Positions 36,470-48,800 of a DNA stretch of 64,000 nucleotides are shown here, one piece after another. How positions within the stretch are numbered: position 1 is the stretch's first letter; each line of letters begins with the position of its first letter. The notes below the pieces were generated by a model. That model was not told the DNA's origin. It was given only the letters and a program-made list of their open reading frames with translations, and ran no database searches. The DNA comes from Nageia nagi (lineage: Eukaryota; Pinophyta), in NCBI GenBank assembly GCA_050084985.1, contig JBITNC010000001.1, positions 118,110,001 through 118,174,000 on the forward strand, in the 5' to 3' direction. Both the position numbers and the translations under genes were made by a program.

Positions 36470-37600
36470 TTCAATGGGGTTCTATTGAGATGAATCACAC
36501 ATCATGAAGTAGAAATAACACTCCAACAAGCACATGAAGGTCTATTTGGGGGTATTTCATTACAAAGGTTTTATATACAAAGCTCTAACATATAGGGGAA
36601 TATTTACAAACAATGGAAGAATACTACAAGGAACACATGAAAACATATCTTTAATGCCAAAAATATTCCAATTTAGATAAAAAAACCAATGTAAGAGCTC
36701 AATTCTATTGTTTCACCATGGCCTTTTTCAATTTGGGGAATAAACATAATTAGATTAATCAATCCACACTCAAGTTATGGAAATAAATTCATTATCATAG
36801 CTACAAAGTATACAACCAAATTGGTAGATGAAGCTCTTATGAAGTTATTCATATAAGAAAAGATCATAAAATTCTTGATTGTAATATCATCATAAGGTTT
36901 GGTATCCCATAACAATTGATCATGGATAATGGATGAAACTTTAAGGGTAAAGATATGAAAGCTTTTTATAAAAAAGTTCCATATAAAAAATCAAAATTTT
37001 TCTTTAATTTATTATCTACAAGGAAATGACCAAGTTGAAGAATAAAAAATAATAATCAAAAGCATCTTGTCAAAGACATGGAATAGGTACAGGAGAGATT
37101 AGCATGAGAAATTACCTTATCACTTTGAGCATAGCAGACAAGTATAAGAAATGCTATTGGAGAAACCCTATTTTTATTAGTTTATGGTGATGAAGCTATA
37201 GTAACACTAAAGCTAGAGATTCCATCTTTGAAATCTCACTACATGGAGATATACCAAATGAAGAAGCTAGAAAACAAAGGTTGTAGCAATTATAAGCTTT
37301 TGAAGAAAATTGAATTCATTCTATTAAACATAAAAAAGCATATCATTCAAGGCTAAAGAGAGCATCCAGAAAAAAGATCAAGCCAAAGATATTCCAAGTA
37401 GGAGATTTGGTACTAAAAATTATATCAACAAAATAGCTACAAATGATGAAATGAAATGAAAATTTGAACCTAACAAAATTTGACCATTTTTTGTGGTATA
37501 TGCTACAAGATTAGTTGCATACAGTTTTTCTTTTATGAATGGGAAAGAAAAATAAAAAATCATCAATTCCATGCACCTAAAATATTTCTATGCATGAAAC
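36470..37600 (+). pseudogene. Tat-1 integrase remnant
   Basis: About 36720-36860 reads PWPFSIWGINIIRLINPHSS and GNKFIIIATKYTTKLVDEAL, the integrase core in which the first catalytic Asp has become Asn (GINII for GIDII). 36899-36945 gives GIP-QLIMDNG-NFKG with the second Asp, and about 37010-37050 gives QGNDQVEE with the catalytic Glu. The C-terminal part (to about 37600) has KIKPKIFQVGDLVLKII. Many TAG and TAA stops. Confidence 0.85.
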
Positions 37601-37788
37601 ATAAAGTGCCATGCCTCAAGTTATCATAATGCATCAAAATGATGTATGCATACAATATGTTTTTATTTTTTCTTTTCATAAGGTATTGATACCGTATGTC
37701 TTCTTGTACATTTTTGATATCATAAAATTCAAAAAACAAAAATTAACAAGCATAATATCTTTAGATCAAGGACTTAAAATGACTAATT

Positions 37789-38110
37789 GGTAATGACCAA
37801 TGATATAGAGAGTTCACTCATAAGGTAGCTGATGATACAAGCTTTAGTAAGGACATTAATATTGGTTCATACCTAATGGATGATGCAACTTACTTTGTAT
37901 CCATACATGGTTATGCTTACAACCATAAAAGCATAATATTTTCAAATTATAGACATAAAACATATAATTATCAATGGCTAATGATATAGCTAGTGAGATT
38001 TCACTTATTTAAAAGAATAGATGACACAACAGTTAGTGAGAATGTTAACATTGTCTCATACCCAATGTATGATGTATCTCATGTGTATCCAAAATCTAGT
38101 GCATGATAAT
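37789..38110 (+). repeat. Imperfect tandem duplication in Tat-1 3' non-coding region
   Basis: Two diverged units of about 185-bp period: 37789-37935 and 37975-38110. Both contain AATGATATAG, a TGATGATACA or TGACACA block, GTTCATACC or CTCATACCC, then AATGNATGATG. 37600-38571 otherwise holds no gene; there is no PMD gene in this element. Confidence 0.6.
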
Positions 38111-38571
38111 TTGAACATAATTTTTATTACAAGGTATTTTCTAATCTATTTTCTTATTACAAGATAAAAAAATCATTAGAATTCAAAGTGTCCATATTGT
38201 TAGCAGTATTATCTATACATTGCCAGCATCATTCATTAAATCACATCAAATATTAAAATCAATTTTGCATTTCTATATCAAGACATGGAAAATGAAATGT
38301 AAGACTCCCTAGTATTCGAGACAAAGGAGTAGTCACTTTCATGCTTGAGTACACACAAGGGGAAAAAAGTTATTTCTTCATGTTTTATCTTAGTTACACT
38401 AATAATAGAGCTTTCTTAGGGAAATAAAACCAAAAGAGGGTAGTGAAGGGCTTGCATCAAAAGACTATGCTAATGTACAAGAGTTCAAAGTTCTCAAAAA
38501 AAAATGTTCTACTCTTCTTCTTTGGATATGTAACTTCATATATTTCATTACACCTTCAAATAGGGGTAAAA

Positions 38572-39199
38572 TGTAGATGCCTAAAAATGAATTCTTATAT
38601 ATTAAATAATTCATTTTTATAGCATTAAGAGATATTTATTGTAAAAAAGGGTTAAAATATGCTCAAGGCAATGTAATAATTGTAAAAGAACCACTAAACA
38701 ATGTAAGTTGGGTCAAATGTTTATAAATGCATCATAAACTATGTAATGTATGATGATAACAAGGAAAGAAGAAGACTAAGACATTACTATAAAAGAATAT
38801 AAAGGGAACTTGATTCATCATCAACATATCAACATCAACTAGATAGTAGAATACATGCATATCATATATCCAGAAAATAATGGTATTTTGTAACACCACC
38901 TATTTGAGGATCTATTATCTACTTTTTATTGCATTTCATGTATTTCAATTTATATACTTGATCATGCTTATTTTAAGATATCAACAATATATAAACGCTA
39001 AGATGATGATGTCTATATTATTGAGTTTGAACAAGTGGTGATTATGCAAAGGTATTGCTCATGGTTCGTTTGCTAAGAGCGGATGAAGGTACATATTTAT
39101 CATTGGTATGATTAGTATATTTTTTATATATACTTCAGTATTAGATTTATAGAGAAATAATGCTTTGTTTACTACATTGTGCATTATTTTTCATCTATG
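38572..39199 (+). repeat. Tat-1 3' LTR
   Basis: Starts TGTAGATGCCTAAAAATGAA and pairs with 30751-31374. It is followed by the flank GTTAG, then GTATCTTGATAG, the start of Seg-C. Confidence 0.88.
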
Positions 39200-39819
39200 G
39201 TTAGGTATCTTGATAGTCTTTTGATGCATACAATTCTCAATTTATAGGTTTAGAAATATACATGAATGCACCTTTGTATGCTACCATTGAAGTTGATGGT
39301 ACAACTTATAAAATAAGAGAATTCCATATGTGAAGTAATATAGGTGGATCATAACTAATAAAAGAAATATATCATAACATCATATTCATCCTCATGTACT
39401 AAGGATTATGTGACATGTAGTTTGACTCCAAAAGGGTGCCAAATTATATGTTAATAAGTATCTCTAGGGAATGTAATTCCTAATAGTATTTTATCTTTTG
39501 GAGTTACCTCTTTATGAGATTTTTTTAATTGAAGTAATTTCAAGATCAATTGATATTGGACTTTAATTTTTCATGTATTTTTAAGTTTTAAGAAAATATT
39601 AAAATAAGATTTAAAATTATAATTACAATATGAACAAAAGGTATAACAAAAGTAAGATGTCAAAGTGTTAGTGCCTTAAAAAGTACTTACAACTAGTTGA
39701 ATTGGCTTTGACAAGTGTTGTTGATTTCAAACAAATTCAAAGTTTGATTTTAAAAATATTTTAAATTGGATATGAAAAATAAGATTCTAAATAAGATAAA
39801 TACTTGTTAACTCTGTGTA

Positions 39820-40170
39820 ACCAATCGAGTCATCATTATAATCAAATGAATCACTCTTGTAAGAATCATTACTGTAAATAAATGAATAATACTTATAACT
39901 TGATAAATCTTCACTCTAAGAATGGTCATTGCAATGAAATGAATCATATAAATAGTTGGTAATTTATTCTTGTCTTAATAGCTAGTATTTAAATGAATTG
40001 TCTAGTTTACTAGATGAATCACCACTAATTCAGGAATTGGTTGAAATGTTTTGACCAAATGGATTGATAAATGCACTTGCAACTAAAGTGGTCTTTACTC
40101 CTCAACTCAGTTGTTCATCATGCATGACCATAGGAGTCGTCAAGTCTTTCCTATATTTCAAAAGATTGCA
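39820..40170 (-). pseudogene. Decayed coding repeat, Seg-C copy
   Basis: Counterpart of 24800-25180, with the same minus-strand GATTCATTT-type units and further losses. Both copies are broken, so the decay largely predates or accompanied the duplication. Confidence 0.3.
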
Positions 40171-41186
40171 CAACTTGTGGTAATTAATGGATATCGCTAT
40201 AATGTGTATATATATCAGATATCAATGGCTATTTAGTTGGTAATATAACTTTTATTTATAATTTCAAGAGTTAAGTGGGAAAATCTTATTTCGAATTCAA
40301 GGCTATTTAATTTTAATTTCTCAAAATTTCTTTACACGAATTGACTATATTATCTTAAATAATTAAAAATAAATTCAAATTTAAACTATTAAAGAATAAA
40401 GTAAAACTCTATAAATTATAAAAAAAAAAAAAAACCATAATCATGATAGATCACCCTTATTATTTTCCATGATTGAAAATCTATATCATTGAAAATATTT
40501 ATTTAAATTAAATATTAAAATTAGTTACTATTAAATAAATATTAACTCTATATTAATCCTTTAATTTACAAACGTGTATGTGACCTTATCATTATCATGT
40601 TGTTTGATTAACTAAATTTTATAACTTATCAAATTTCACATGTTACAAACACTATTTATTATCACTTATAAAATCGATAAATAACATAAAAATTATTTGA
40701 AAATTAGCTGATTGGAGTTCACCGAGCCAACTCATACACCTTTAAACATAACTTGATAAACAAAATTTTGTACAATATTTGATTTAAAAAAAGTGCAACC
40801 AATTTTATTTAGAAAGTATAGAACTTAATTCAAAACTGGTAAAGACCGTCCCAGTGATGCTCAGGGTACATCTCAGACGACTAGGAAGAACTGATACGTT
40901 TTTGATGGAAGCTTAGCAACACGGTAAAAATTTACAGGTTCCATAGACAAATCAGATGGAGCCTTCATTGTGTACATCGCCGATGGAATTGTTTTCCATT
41001 CTACACTCTAGGAGCTTTCTCAGAGACCAACTTGGCTGTCTTGTTCTCTACATTGCTTTGGCACTGTTGTTCTTCGGCGGACGTTAAAAAACCATTCCCT
41101 TTTTTCCCTTTCTACGGCTGGTTTGGCACAAGTTGAGGTGCAACTGCAGTGCTTGTCTCATACCTTTCTCAACAAATTTACTCGCC

Positions 41187-42518
41187 TCAGTGCAGGGATG
41201 CGGATCTCTGTGACTCCATCAAGTTCACCCCAAACAGTCTTACTCCACTCATCTTTCTCGTGGGTTCGAAACACAATAACGTTTCTTTGTTTTGCAGCGG
41301 ATCCTTCGACGCAAAAAGCCCAGGTTGAAGAGCGCTTATATTATTTTTTATGGTGAGGGATAGATTCCCGGACCTAATGGATGAGATATTGTCGAAGTTG
41401 ATGCAATTGGTTTCTTTGGACGGTGCCCTGAAATACAAGGGAACGGAAGAATTATGACTGATGGCTGAACCGTAATAGGGCCAAAAAATGTCCACCAACT
41501 GAGGATTACAGGCTTCAGAAAATTGGGTTGTCTGGAATGGATTTAGGGGCGGCTTCGATTGAAGATGGGGACGATTCTGAGCGCATGGGCTGTGTCTCCA
41601 TGTTATGTAGAGCTGGAGAGACTCAGGAGTGTCTGGCGATATTCCTCTATGGAAAGAAACAATATCTCCGGCTTGCAGATTCTTTGCCTTCACAAACCGA
41701 CTCCAGCCTTTTGTCATAACGTAGCTTTGGCTGGTGTTCCTGTAGGAGTAACGGAACATCCAAACCTTTCCTCCATTGTCCTCAAAATGCAACAAAAGTC
41801 CCTTGTCGCTTGAATCCCTATCGAGCGGAAAGTACTTCTCGGCGTGCTGTTTGGGAATCACCAGACGGTTCAATTTCCCCACGTCGCTGGGAGTCACCGC
41901 TTTATCGAACAGATGCTCACGAAAACCCGAATCGCCGGGCTTTGCTGAGATGGATGATGAGAAAGACTCGCTTCCGTTGTCATTGACGGCGCCGTTTCTT
42001 TCATCTTGTTCACTTTCGCCCTTAGTATTTGATGCCGCTGGCGCACTACTGTTGTGAGCGATGTTGCCATAGTCGAGCAGCTCTTTATCAAACGTGTGGT
42101 TTCGCAGCATCTCGACGATCTGTTTCTTGGTGTGCTCGGTCGGGAACCGGTTTCCAGGCTCTTTCCGTGCCGCCGGTCGGAAATTGGTGATGGTGTCGAG
42201 GCCTCGGAGCTTGAGTGCCGCTCGATCATAGGCTATGGCGGCGTTTTCCTCGCTATTGAAGGTTCCCAGCCAAATACGTTGATGTTTTTCGTAAATCTGA
42301 GCTCCCCATCGACCATTGTGCTGCCGAACAACGCCCCTGTACCGTGACGACGGCATCTTCACTTGATCCAACATGGAATATCTTCCTAACTCTCCTCCGT
42401 TACAGTCAGAATTTCCAACGGATACGGATACCGAACTGGCTGCGTTTCCAATCCTCTTCCGTTCCCCGTCCTTCGGCGATGATCCGTATTTCGACAATCT
42501 CATGGAATTCCACTCCAT
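41187..42518 (-). CDS. RAV: RAV-family AP2-B3 transcription factor
   Basis: Intact, intronless 443-codon gene, the only convincing functional host gene here. AP2 domain at residues 58-115: [26 protein letters not shown] and ending TNFRP. B3 domain at about 201-310: [46 protein letters not shown]. The C-terminus has the repression motif RLFGV (427-431). This AP2-B3-RLFGV order defines RAV proteins (RAV1/TEMPRANILLO type), nuclear DNA-binding factors that usually repress flowering and growth genes. The frame extends 39 codons upstream (to 42635), but that part covers a TATA-like box, so MEWNSM at 42518 is the likelier start. Angiosperm RAVs usually have VVPQPNGRWG where this has [10 protein letters not shown]. 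The exact subfamily member is uncertain. Confidence 0.95.
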   Translation of the reverse strand: MEWNSMRLSKYGSSPKDGERKRIGNAASSVSVSVGNSDCNGGELGRYSMLDQVKMPSSRYRGVVRQHNGRWGAQIYEKHQRIWLGTFNSEENAAIAYDRAALKLRGLDTITNFRPAARKEPGNRFPTEHTKKQIVEMLRNHTFDKELLDYGNIAHNSSAPAASNTKGESEQDERNGAVNDNGSESFSSSISAKPGDSGFREHLFDKAVTPSDVGKLNRLVIPKQHAEKYFPLDRDSSDKGLLLHFEDNGGKVWMFRYSYRNTSQSYVMTKGWSRFVKAKNLQAGDIVSFHRGISPDTPESLQLYITWRHSPCAQNRPHLQSKPPLNPFQTTQFSEACNPQLVDIFWPYYGSAISHNSSVPLYFRAPSKETNCINFDNISSIRSGNLSLTIKNNISALQPGLFASKDPLQNKETLLCFEPTRKMSGVRLFGVNLMESQRSASLH

Positions 42519-42595
42519 GAATAGGTCTGATTTGTGAAACTCCCGAAAGGATATGAAACAAACCGTCACAGAAGAGGGCAATGGAGTGTGCCGGC

Positions 42596-42610
42596 AAATA
42601 AATATAAAAA
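42596..42610 (-). promoter_or_regulatory. TATA-like element of RAV
   Basis: Minus strand TTTTTATATTTATTT about 80 bp upstream of the chosen ATG. It overlaps the in-frame upstream extension, favouring the shorter protein. Confidence 0.5.
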
Positions 42611-42639
42611 TTCCACTGTAAGTGCGATCAAACAAGGCA

Positions 42640-44015
42640 TAAAACGCGAGTCCTTTGTGTGTAACTCTTCCCTAAAGGAAGACGACCAATATTTTTTAGC
42701 TACTTCCGTTTAAACCGTGAAAATTTGCCAATTGGTCTCCTCTTTTTACGCTGAGCAAAGAAATTTAAAACTGATGGTACAGCTAAAATCACTGAGGATA
42801 AACGTTTGTGTGTTGTAATAAAACAAAAGTACATCTTACACTGTAAAATAAGTTTAGTACCTCAACAAATATCATTAAACACGTAGAATAGTTACTACTT
42901 TTTTGTTTTATTACAACAGCAAAAATAAAGTTATGGGGTGGACCCATTTTAACTAAATTGATCATAAATGAAATATGTAAAAATCAATTTCAAATGAGTT
43001 TTAATGTGGTAAGGATATGAAAAAATGTAATAGAGATCTAAAAATTATTGATAAAAAATATTTAGTAATATTTATATTTTAATAAAATATAATTATTCTT
43101 AATTTATCTTTTATTTTTATAAAATTAATTAATTTAATAAATATGTTATAAATAAATTTAATGAATGTTTTTATTAAAAAATAATTAGAATATTATTTAG
43201 ATAATTATTTGTTCAATAATTCTTTTAATAACTTGTATAAATTAAAATCAATATTAAAACAAAAATTAAATAAAGATAATTTTATTTATTAAATTTATAC
43301 TTTAAAAATTATGTATTTTATTAAAACTTAGATCTCTCACAAACATTTATATTAATTTATCAATACTGTAACATGAAGTTAACTTATAAAGCTTAAAACT
43401 AAAAGTATTTATATCCTCCACATTGAAAAATTCATACACCAATATCATTGTAGTTACGTCCCTTCGATAGTTTTCAAATTAAATAATAATAAGAAATAAA
43501 TAAATAAAATGATCCAAGTTCCCACTCTTTTGTATAATTTGTTTAAATTGGATGATTGATGGAAAGCTTGTTATAGTTTCCAAATTTAAAAAATAAATAA
43601 TAATAATAAAATAAAGTGATTGAAGGTCCCATTGTTTCGTATAATATGTGTTAATTGGATGTTTGTTGCAAAGCCAAATGCCGTCTTAATCGATTACTTG
43701 TACGAATAAAATGAATTCCATTAGGTAATATCAAATATACATTGTAAGTCGACGGTAATCATTACTTTTAAACAAAGTTCTATTGAGCGGCAATCTGTCC
43801 TAGAGATATTGTTTCCAATGGCAGTAACCATTCACAGGTAGATTCCCCGCACCTGATATCATTGTTGCTGATGTTTAAGAAACATATTTCTAGTTACGTT
43901 GGAATCAAGTAAAGATAGAGAGAGATTACTAAGTTTTTCCACAGATACACAGCCTTGTAAGATTTGTATGTCTTAAAAAAAATTGTGAAAACACCCTTTA
44001 CTGTCAAAAAGACTA
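42640..44015. other. RAV upstream region
   Basis: No gene seen. 42850-43420 is extremely AT-rich, with poly-A/T runs and no repeat family recognised. 43467-43676 is an imperfect tandem duplication, listed separately. This region has no counterpart in Seg-B. Confidence 0.6.
43467..43676. repeat. 105-bp imperfect tandem duplication upstream of RAV
   Basis: Units 43467-43572 and 43573-43676. Each runs ATAGTTTYCAAATT, an AATAATAAT-rich stretch, an AAG-GTTCCCA or AAGGTCCCA box, TTGGATG, then AAAGC. Confidence 0.75.
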
Positions 44016-44055
44016 TATAAATACATATTCTGATGTTGTATAGGTTGACTGAAGC

Positions 44056-44394
44056 ATGTCCAATAGGAGGAGGATGCATATCTCAAGTCGAATAAAGTTG
44101 TTTCAGGGCCTTACTATCAGAAATTTGATTCCTTCTTGGGACCACTACAATATATGTATACTGCAAGTTGCATCACCAAACTATTACTGGATATTTTCCG
44201 AGCAATCTACAGCCAACGAACAAAACGTAGATCCCGGTCAAGGATCTACAATCATTCTCTGCCCGTATCTGAATTCAATTATTCAAACACTCAGCAATCC
44301 ATTTGGGCTGAGAAGAAACCCCAGTGGACAAAAGCAGGGCCATCTCATCATCATAAAAGATGACAAAAATCATATGTCAGATCACCCTCATTAA
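44056..44394 (+). CDS. Hypothetical 112-residue ORF divergent from RAV
   Basis: Open frame starting MSNRRRMHISSRIKLF, preceded by a good TATA box (TATATAAATA, 44014-44023) about 33 bp upstream. The 3' third (IQTLSNPFGLRR to the stop) lies in the block shared with Seg-B. There the frame is also open to the same stop, but its 5' two thirds were removed with the RAV deletion. No domain, signal peptide or family recognised. It could be a small gene, a non-coding transcript, or chance. Confidence 0.3.
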   Translation: MSNRRRMHISSRIKLFQGLTIRNLIPSWDHYNICILQVASPNYYWIFSEQSTANEQNVDPGQGSTIILCPYLNSIIQTLSNPFGLRRNPSGQKQGHLIIIKDDKNHMSDHPH

Positions 44395-44577
44395 GCGATC
44401 CGTGACAAAATTCCTCCGATGTTCGTGCACTTCCTTTCTCTTTTTCTACTGTTGCTATGGCTGCCTTTCCATTTCTAATGGCGGGCTCCGCCTCACAACC
44501 ATTTGCAACGAATCTAAGTTGGATGTCCGGATGACTCGTTGAATTAAACTAGCTTTTCTTTTTATTGATGTGCTTAC

Positions 44578-44659
44578 CTCGGCAAGCCAGAAGAGTACAG
44601 CAGATAATCCAAAAGAAACTGCAACCGCCCAATGCCACCCACTCACAATCCATATTCAT
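44578..44659 (-). other. Candidate first exon, Seg-C copy
   Basis: Homologue of 26253-26334: 27 codons from ATG 44659 (MNMDCEWVALGGCSFF and on to LLACR), then donor GAG/GTAAGCA. The few differences from Seg-B keep the frame open. It overlaps no plus-strand feature except the shared conserved block. Confidence 0.3.
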
Positions 44660-45674
44660 GTTGCAGGCAAGTAGGTTATTCACAGGGTGTACTTGAGATT
44701 ATTTCTGATTGGCCATTTAACAACCCAGCTGGTCCGGTCCCCTCTTCCTACATGTGAAAGCAACAAAGGACGAAACACTAAATTTTCCAAAGTAACAGGT
44801 GAGATGTGCTGAAATTGTCAGTTTTGCTTAGGCGGACAGGCCTTTGACAGCAACAAGATGGACCTGAACCACGTGAATCAACAATAATGGTCCTTAACAA
44901 TGATTCTGGGCCCTAGCCACTGCCAAGAGCAGTTATCTAGGTAGCCCAACAATCATTCCCCACTAACTTGACAGATTCTAAATGTCAATGGGTTTGTCCT
45001 TTAGCTTCCGCAATAAAATTAGAATGAATTTTAATTGGATGCATAATTGAGATGTGTTTTTGATTGAAGTTTAAATCAACATAAAAAATTAAAATCAAGA
45101 GTCATCAATATTCACATATGGTCTAGGAGTATGAATCTAGCAATTTGATTTCAACTCCTAAGAATACTTTCAATTCCTTAGAATACCTAAAATTTTTTTG
45201 GGATTTAACCTTTTTAATCCCTTTGCACGTTTCTTTTCTTTATTTTGTCAAAAACATTATTGAGATTTACTGAATGAATACCTAAAAACTGTTGAAGAAA
45301 AAATACATAAAAATGTTAGACTTTCTGACATGTGTTAAATTGTACGAGGCAATTTGTTGGGCTAGACGGTTCCCTTCCCAAGTCAAAATCTAGGTGAGAC
45401 AGGTTGGTATACATAATACAACAAAGAAAGTGTCTATACTATCACAAATCACCTCCCCTTAATGGTGGATCTAGCTCTTTCCAGCTGTTTTACAATAAAC
45501 ATCACTCGTTTATCTAAAATGCATAACCAGAATTTGAACTAGCACCACTTGATTCCCAAGCCAATGCTCTGACTGCCATACCATCCAAACAACAAAGGGG
45601 TATCAATTACAAACAAGGCATTTGAAGAACCTGCCGATGATGACTGTTTTCCCGGCATTGCTTGTCAATTTCAA

Positions 45675-45878
45675 TCACCATAAACTGTGAAGGCTGAAAT
45701 TTGTGCGAGAAGAGAAAATGGCAGAGATGATATTCATCTTTCCTTCATCTAGATAGATTTTAAACAGCAAGTTGATAATATCTAAGAAACGTGACGGTGA
45801 CCCACATAAAGGGATAGACTTCCTTCGGGCTGATGGTGCAACAAGACTCCAATAGTACTCAAGTGATGAGGCAGACAA
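45675..45878 (-). CDS. Hypothetical 67-residue ORF, Seg-C copy
   Basis: Counterpart of 27523-27726 with the same length and stop. See that entry; coding status is doubtful. Confidence 0.2.
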   Translation of the reverse strand: MSASSLEYYWSLVAPSARRKSIPLCGSPSRFLDIINLLFKIYLDEGKMNIISAIFSSRTNFSLHSLW

Positions 45879-48800
45879 GATGGTCCTGAGATCTAAGAGT
45901 GAGCACCAACTACCAAGATAGCCTGGACAAACGCGATGATGTTAGAGTTTGGTGGGCGGATGGGCAACTCCATCTGTTTGTCTCCAACGCATCCAATGTA
46001 AAATAGGATTTAAAACGAAAACAAAAGTTCACGAAAATGTGCTTTTACTTGCATGATGCGGCAGGCAGATTCGCAACACTCATTGCAATTTGCTTTTGTT
46101 GGCTGTGGAAGCGAATGGTGTGATTTGAAGGGTGTGCACACCTAGATTCAAATTTTAAGCCTCCGATGCCTTCAAAAGCCATTTTACCTTTAAATAAGGG
46201 TGGTAAAAAAATTGATTTGCTAATAAATTTAATTATTAAACTTAACTTTTTATTTATAAAGGGTAATATAGATTTTTAAATTTCATAAAAAAGTGAATTT
46301 GAAAATCGCATATTAAAAATTAATACTAAATATTTTATTATTCTAAATATATAATATTAATTTTAAAATTAGAATGGAGCTAATTAAACTTTGACAAGTC
46401 ACAATTGCATTTACTATGTTAATTAAAATCTTTCGTCTTTTTTAAGCTATACTACTAAGGGTAGGGTTTAACGTATAGGCATCAGTTTACGCATTCTTTG
46501 TCCTAATGGAATTTGCTTCTGGTGGTCACTTTTGAAATTTATTTTAATGTACTTTATTTATGTTGCCTACGATTTTTATTTACGATGATTTGAGGTGGAG
46601 TACTATGGCATTGCCCCTCACTGATTAGTCCAAACTCAATAAGACCAACAACTAATATTCATGCATTGGTTTTTTAACATATTGTTTGTACCTTTGTACA
46701 TTGGGGACCCACACAACCAAGACAAAGTCATGCTGAAAAGGGTTCTTACCAGTCTCTCAAATCCTTGCTAATAAGTAACAGTGATCTTATGCTTACTTTT
46801 AGTGAACTTAATTTTGTGTTGTTTCGAGAGAAACATTTGATAATGTTTCTTAGTAGGCTATTTATCGTTAAGGTTTAAATCCTTATTGTATCTTACTACT
46901 ATAATTTTAGCCTATTGTGGTAATATAATGGATTATGGTAGAGTTGGGATTTGGATGGAGATCTAGAGCTTGAACATGTAGTTTTATACTTTTATTGTCA
47001 AACTAGATGATCTTGTTTTGGGTTTCACGTATTGTAAGAGAATTTATCAAAATTTTAAAACATATGCACACTATTAGCTTTTACGTCCTAAGCTACTGCA
47101 AATTTTTAGAAAATTATTATAAATTAAATATAAGATTTTCATTTATTTATTAAGAAATGCATAATATTATAAAATATGTTATGTTTTAATTTATTTATAA
47201 AAATATTCTTTTGAGTACTAGCTAGGTTATTTAAATTATTCTATTTTTTTATTTGAATAAAAGGTCTCTGCAATTCAAGAACTTTAATAGGTTTAAACTT
47301 TAGAGTTTTACATTTCATTTATTTAAAAAAATGCCTTTAATGTGAGTTTAAAAAATGTTTTCCTATGTTTCATCAATTGTAACTTGTTGTATTTGTTGCA
47401 CCAATTGTAAATTATTGAAATTATATAGTCCTTATTGTGTAGTTAGAAAAAAAACATTTATATCACGAACAAGTTCTTCCATTTTTGCATAAGTAGAAAC
47501 TTTTTTGGCAAACATATACGCAAGGTTCATTTTGTGATCCATGTAATGAATTGGAATCATATATGGAGCAATTGTTATTGGAAGTTTTACTACCTATTTT
47601 ATACTTAATCATTTATGCAATGTTTATGAAACTATTCAAAACCAAATTGAATGGATTTTTATAATTGCAATTCTTAATCATTTTTTTTAATGCAAGTAGA
47701 TGAAGTTTATTACAATTATCTTCAAATATATATACATGAAAGCAAACCCATGATGTGTTGTCAATGATTGTAACCTCATGAATTGATAAGGAGGTAAATC
47801 AAGCATGTTTTACTTTCTCCTTTAAATACTCTTTCTCAATAATTTTCAAATATTTTGCAATTTTCCATGCATTATCCTCTACCCAATGTGAATGAGGGAA
47901 ATGATGCATCCTTATAAATTGTAAATCATTCTTATAATCAAGATAATATGAAATTGGTATACCATTTTTTAGAATTTGAATGTAATTAAAAATTATACAA
48001 TTTTAGCTAATATATTTGTATGCATTACTTGTCCAAATAGATGACTAAGTGTTCCATCTTACTTATTAAGTATTTTCTTCCTTTTCATTTTATTTTCAGA
48101 TTTCTGTTCGTATTTGATTTTTTCTTCCACCTAGTTACTCTTTTTCATTTTCCATTAGGTTGAAGTACTAGTTCATATACTTTTCCAACATGTTCTTGGA
48201 GTGTATACAACTTCAATTGTATTGTATGTGGGTAAGTGCAAGAAGATGATTCCTAATGGAGGGGAAGTTCTAGGACTTATAAAAATTCATACGGGATCGA
48301 GCTCTTGGGGTACGAGATCTTGATATGGATTGAGATCCCTGAGCTTGATCAAGATCTCAGGAGATTAGGATCCCAATCTCAAAAAGTATAAATGCAAGAA
48401 ATAATCCCTCGAGATCTTGATCCCACTCCCAAGATCCTAGTCCTTAAATTTAAAACTTTTACCTATCCTTTTGGCTAAGAGGTTGGTTCAATGAGTCAAC
48501 CCTTAGACTTGGACCTGCAACTCTAAGCACATATTAATAGCATTGGAGAATAATAACTTTAGACATGTATTTGAAAAAATAATTTGCAATATTTTTTTAT
48601 GACATTTTGCAAGATTATAGGTGTGGGTGTGCAAATTTCAAATATCTAATTTATTTAACAATTAGATTATATTTTATATTTTTTTAGGTTTTAGCTAATT
48701 TTCAATGAAATTAGTCTATAAACTTTGAAAAAAAAGGGTTTCACATTTATTTAATAACATTTTGATCTTTTTGAAATTGTGAAAAAAACAAAATATGTGT

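Larger units (their letters stand above)
30751..39199 (+). mobile_element. Tat-1: full-length, decayed Tat-clade Ty3/gypsy retrotransposon
   Basis: An 8.4-kb element with LTRs 30751-about 31374 and 38572-about 39199. Primer site TTGATGAACC follows the 5' LTR; polypurine tract TTCAAATAGGGGTAAAA precedes the 3' LTR. Flanks TTTAG (30746-30750) and GTTAG (39200-39204) are a target duplication with one mismatch; the empty site in Seg-A reads CTTAG. The interior encodes gag, protease, RT, RNase H, a second RNase H and integrase. The second RNase H is diagnostic of the plant Tat group. All frames are broken. Confidence 0.9.

Noticed and set aside
41528-42347. Several frames on the plus strand and a second minus frame
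   Set aside because: All lie inside the RAV coding region and are opposite-strand or alternate-frame shadows.
42519-42635. 39-codon N-terminal extension of RAV starting [10 protein letters not shown]
   Set aside because: It runs through the TATA-like element, lacks any RAV similarity, and the downstream ATG at 42518 fits the family better.
45517-45586. tRNA-like sequence on the minus strand, also at 27211-27282
   Set aside because: It has box A-like and T-arm-like pieces (GTTCAAATTC), but the acceptor stem does not pair and the anticodon loop lacks the expected T. At best a SINE or tRNA relic.
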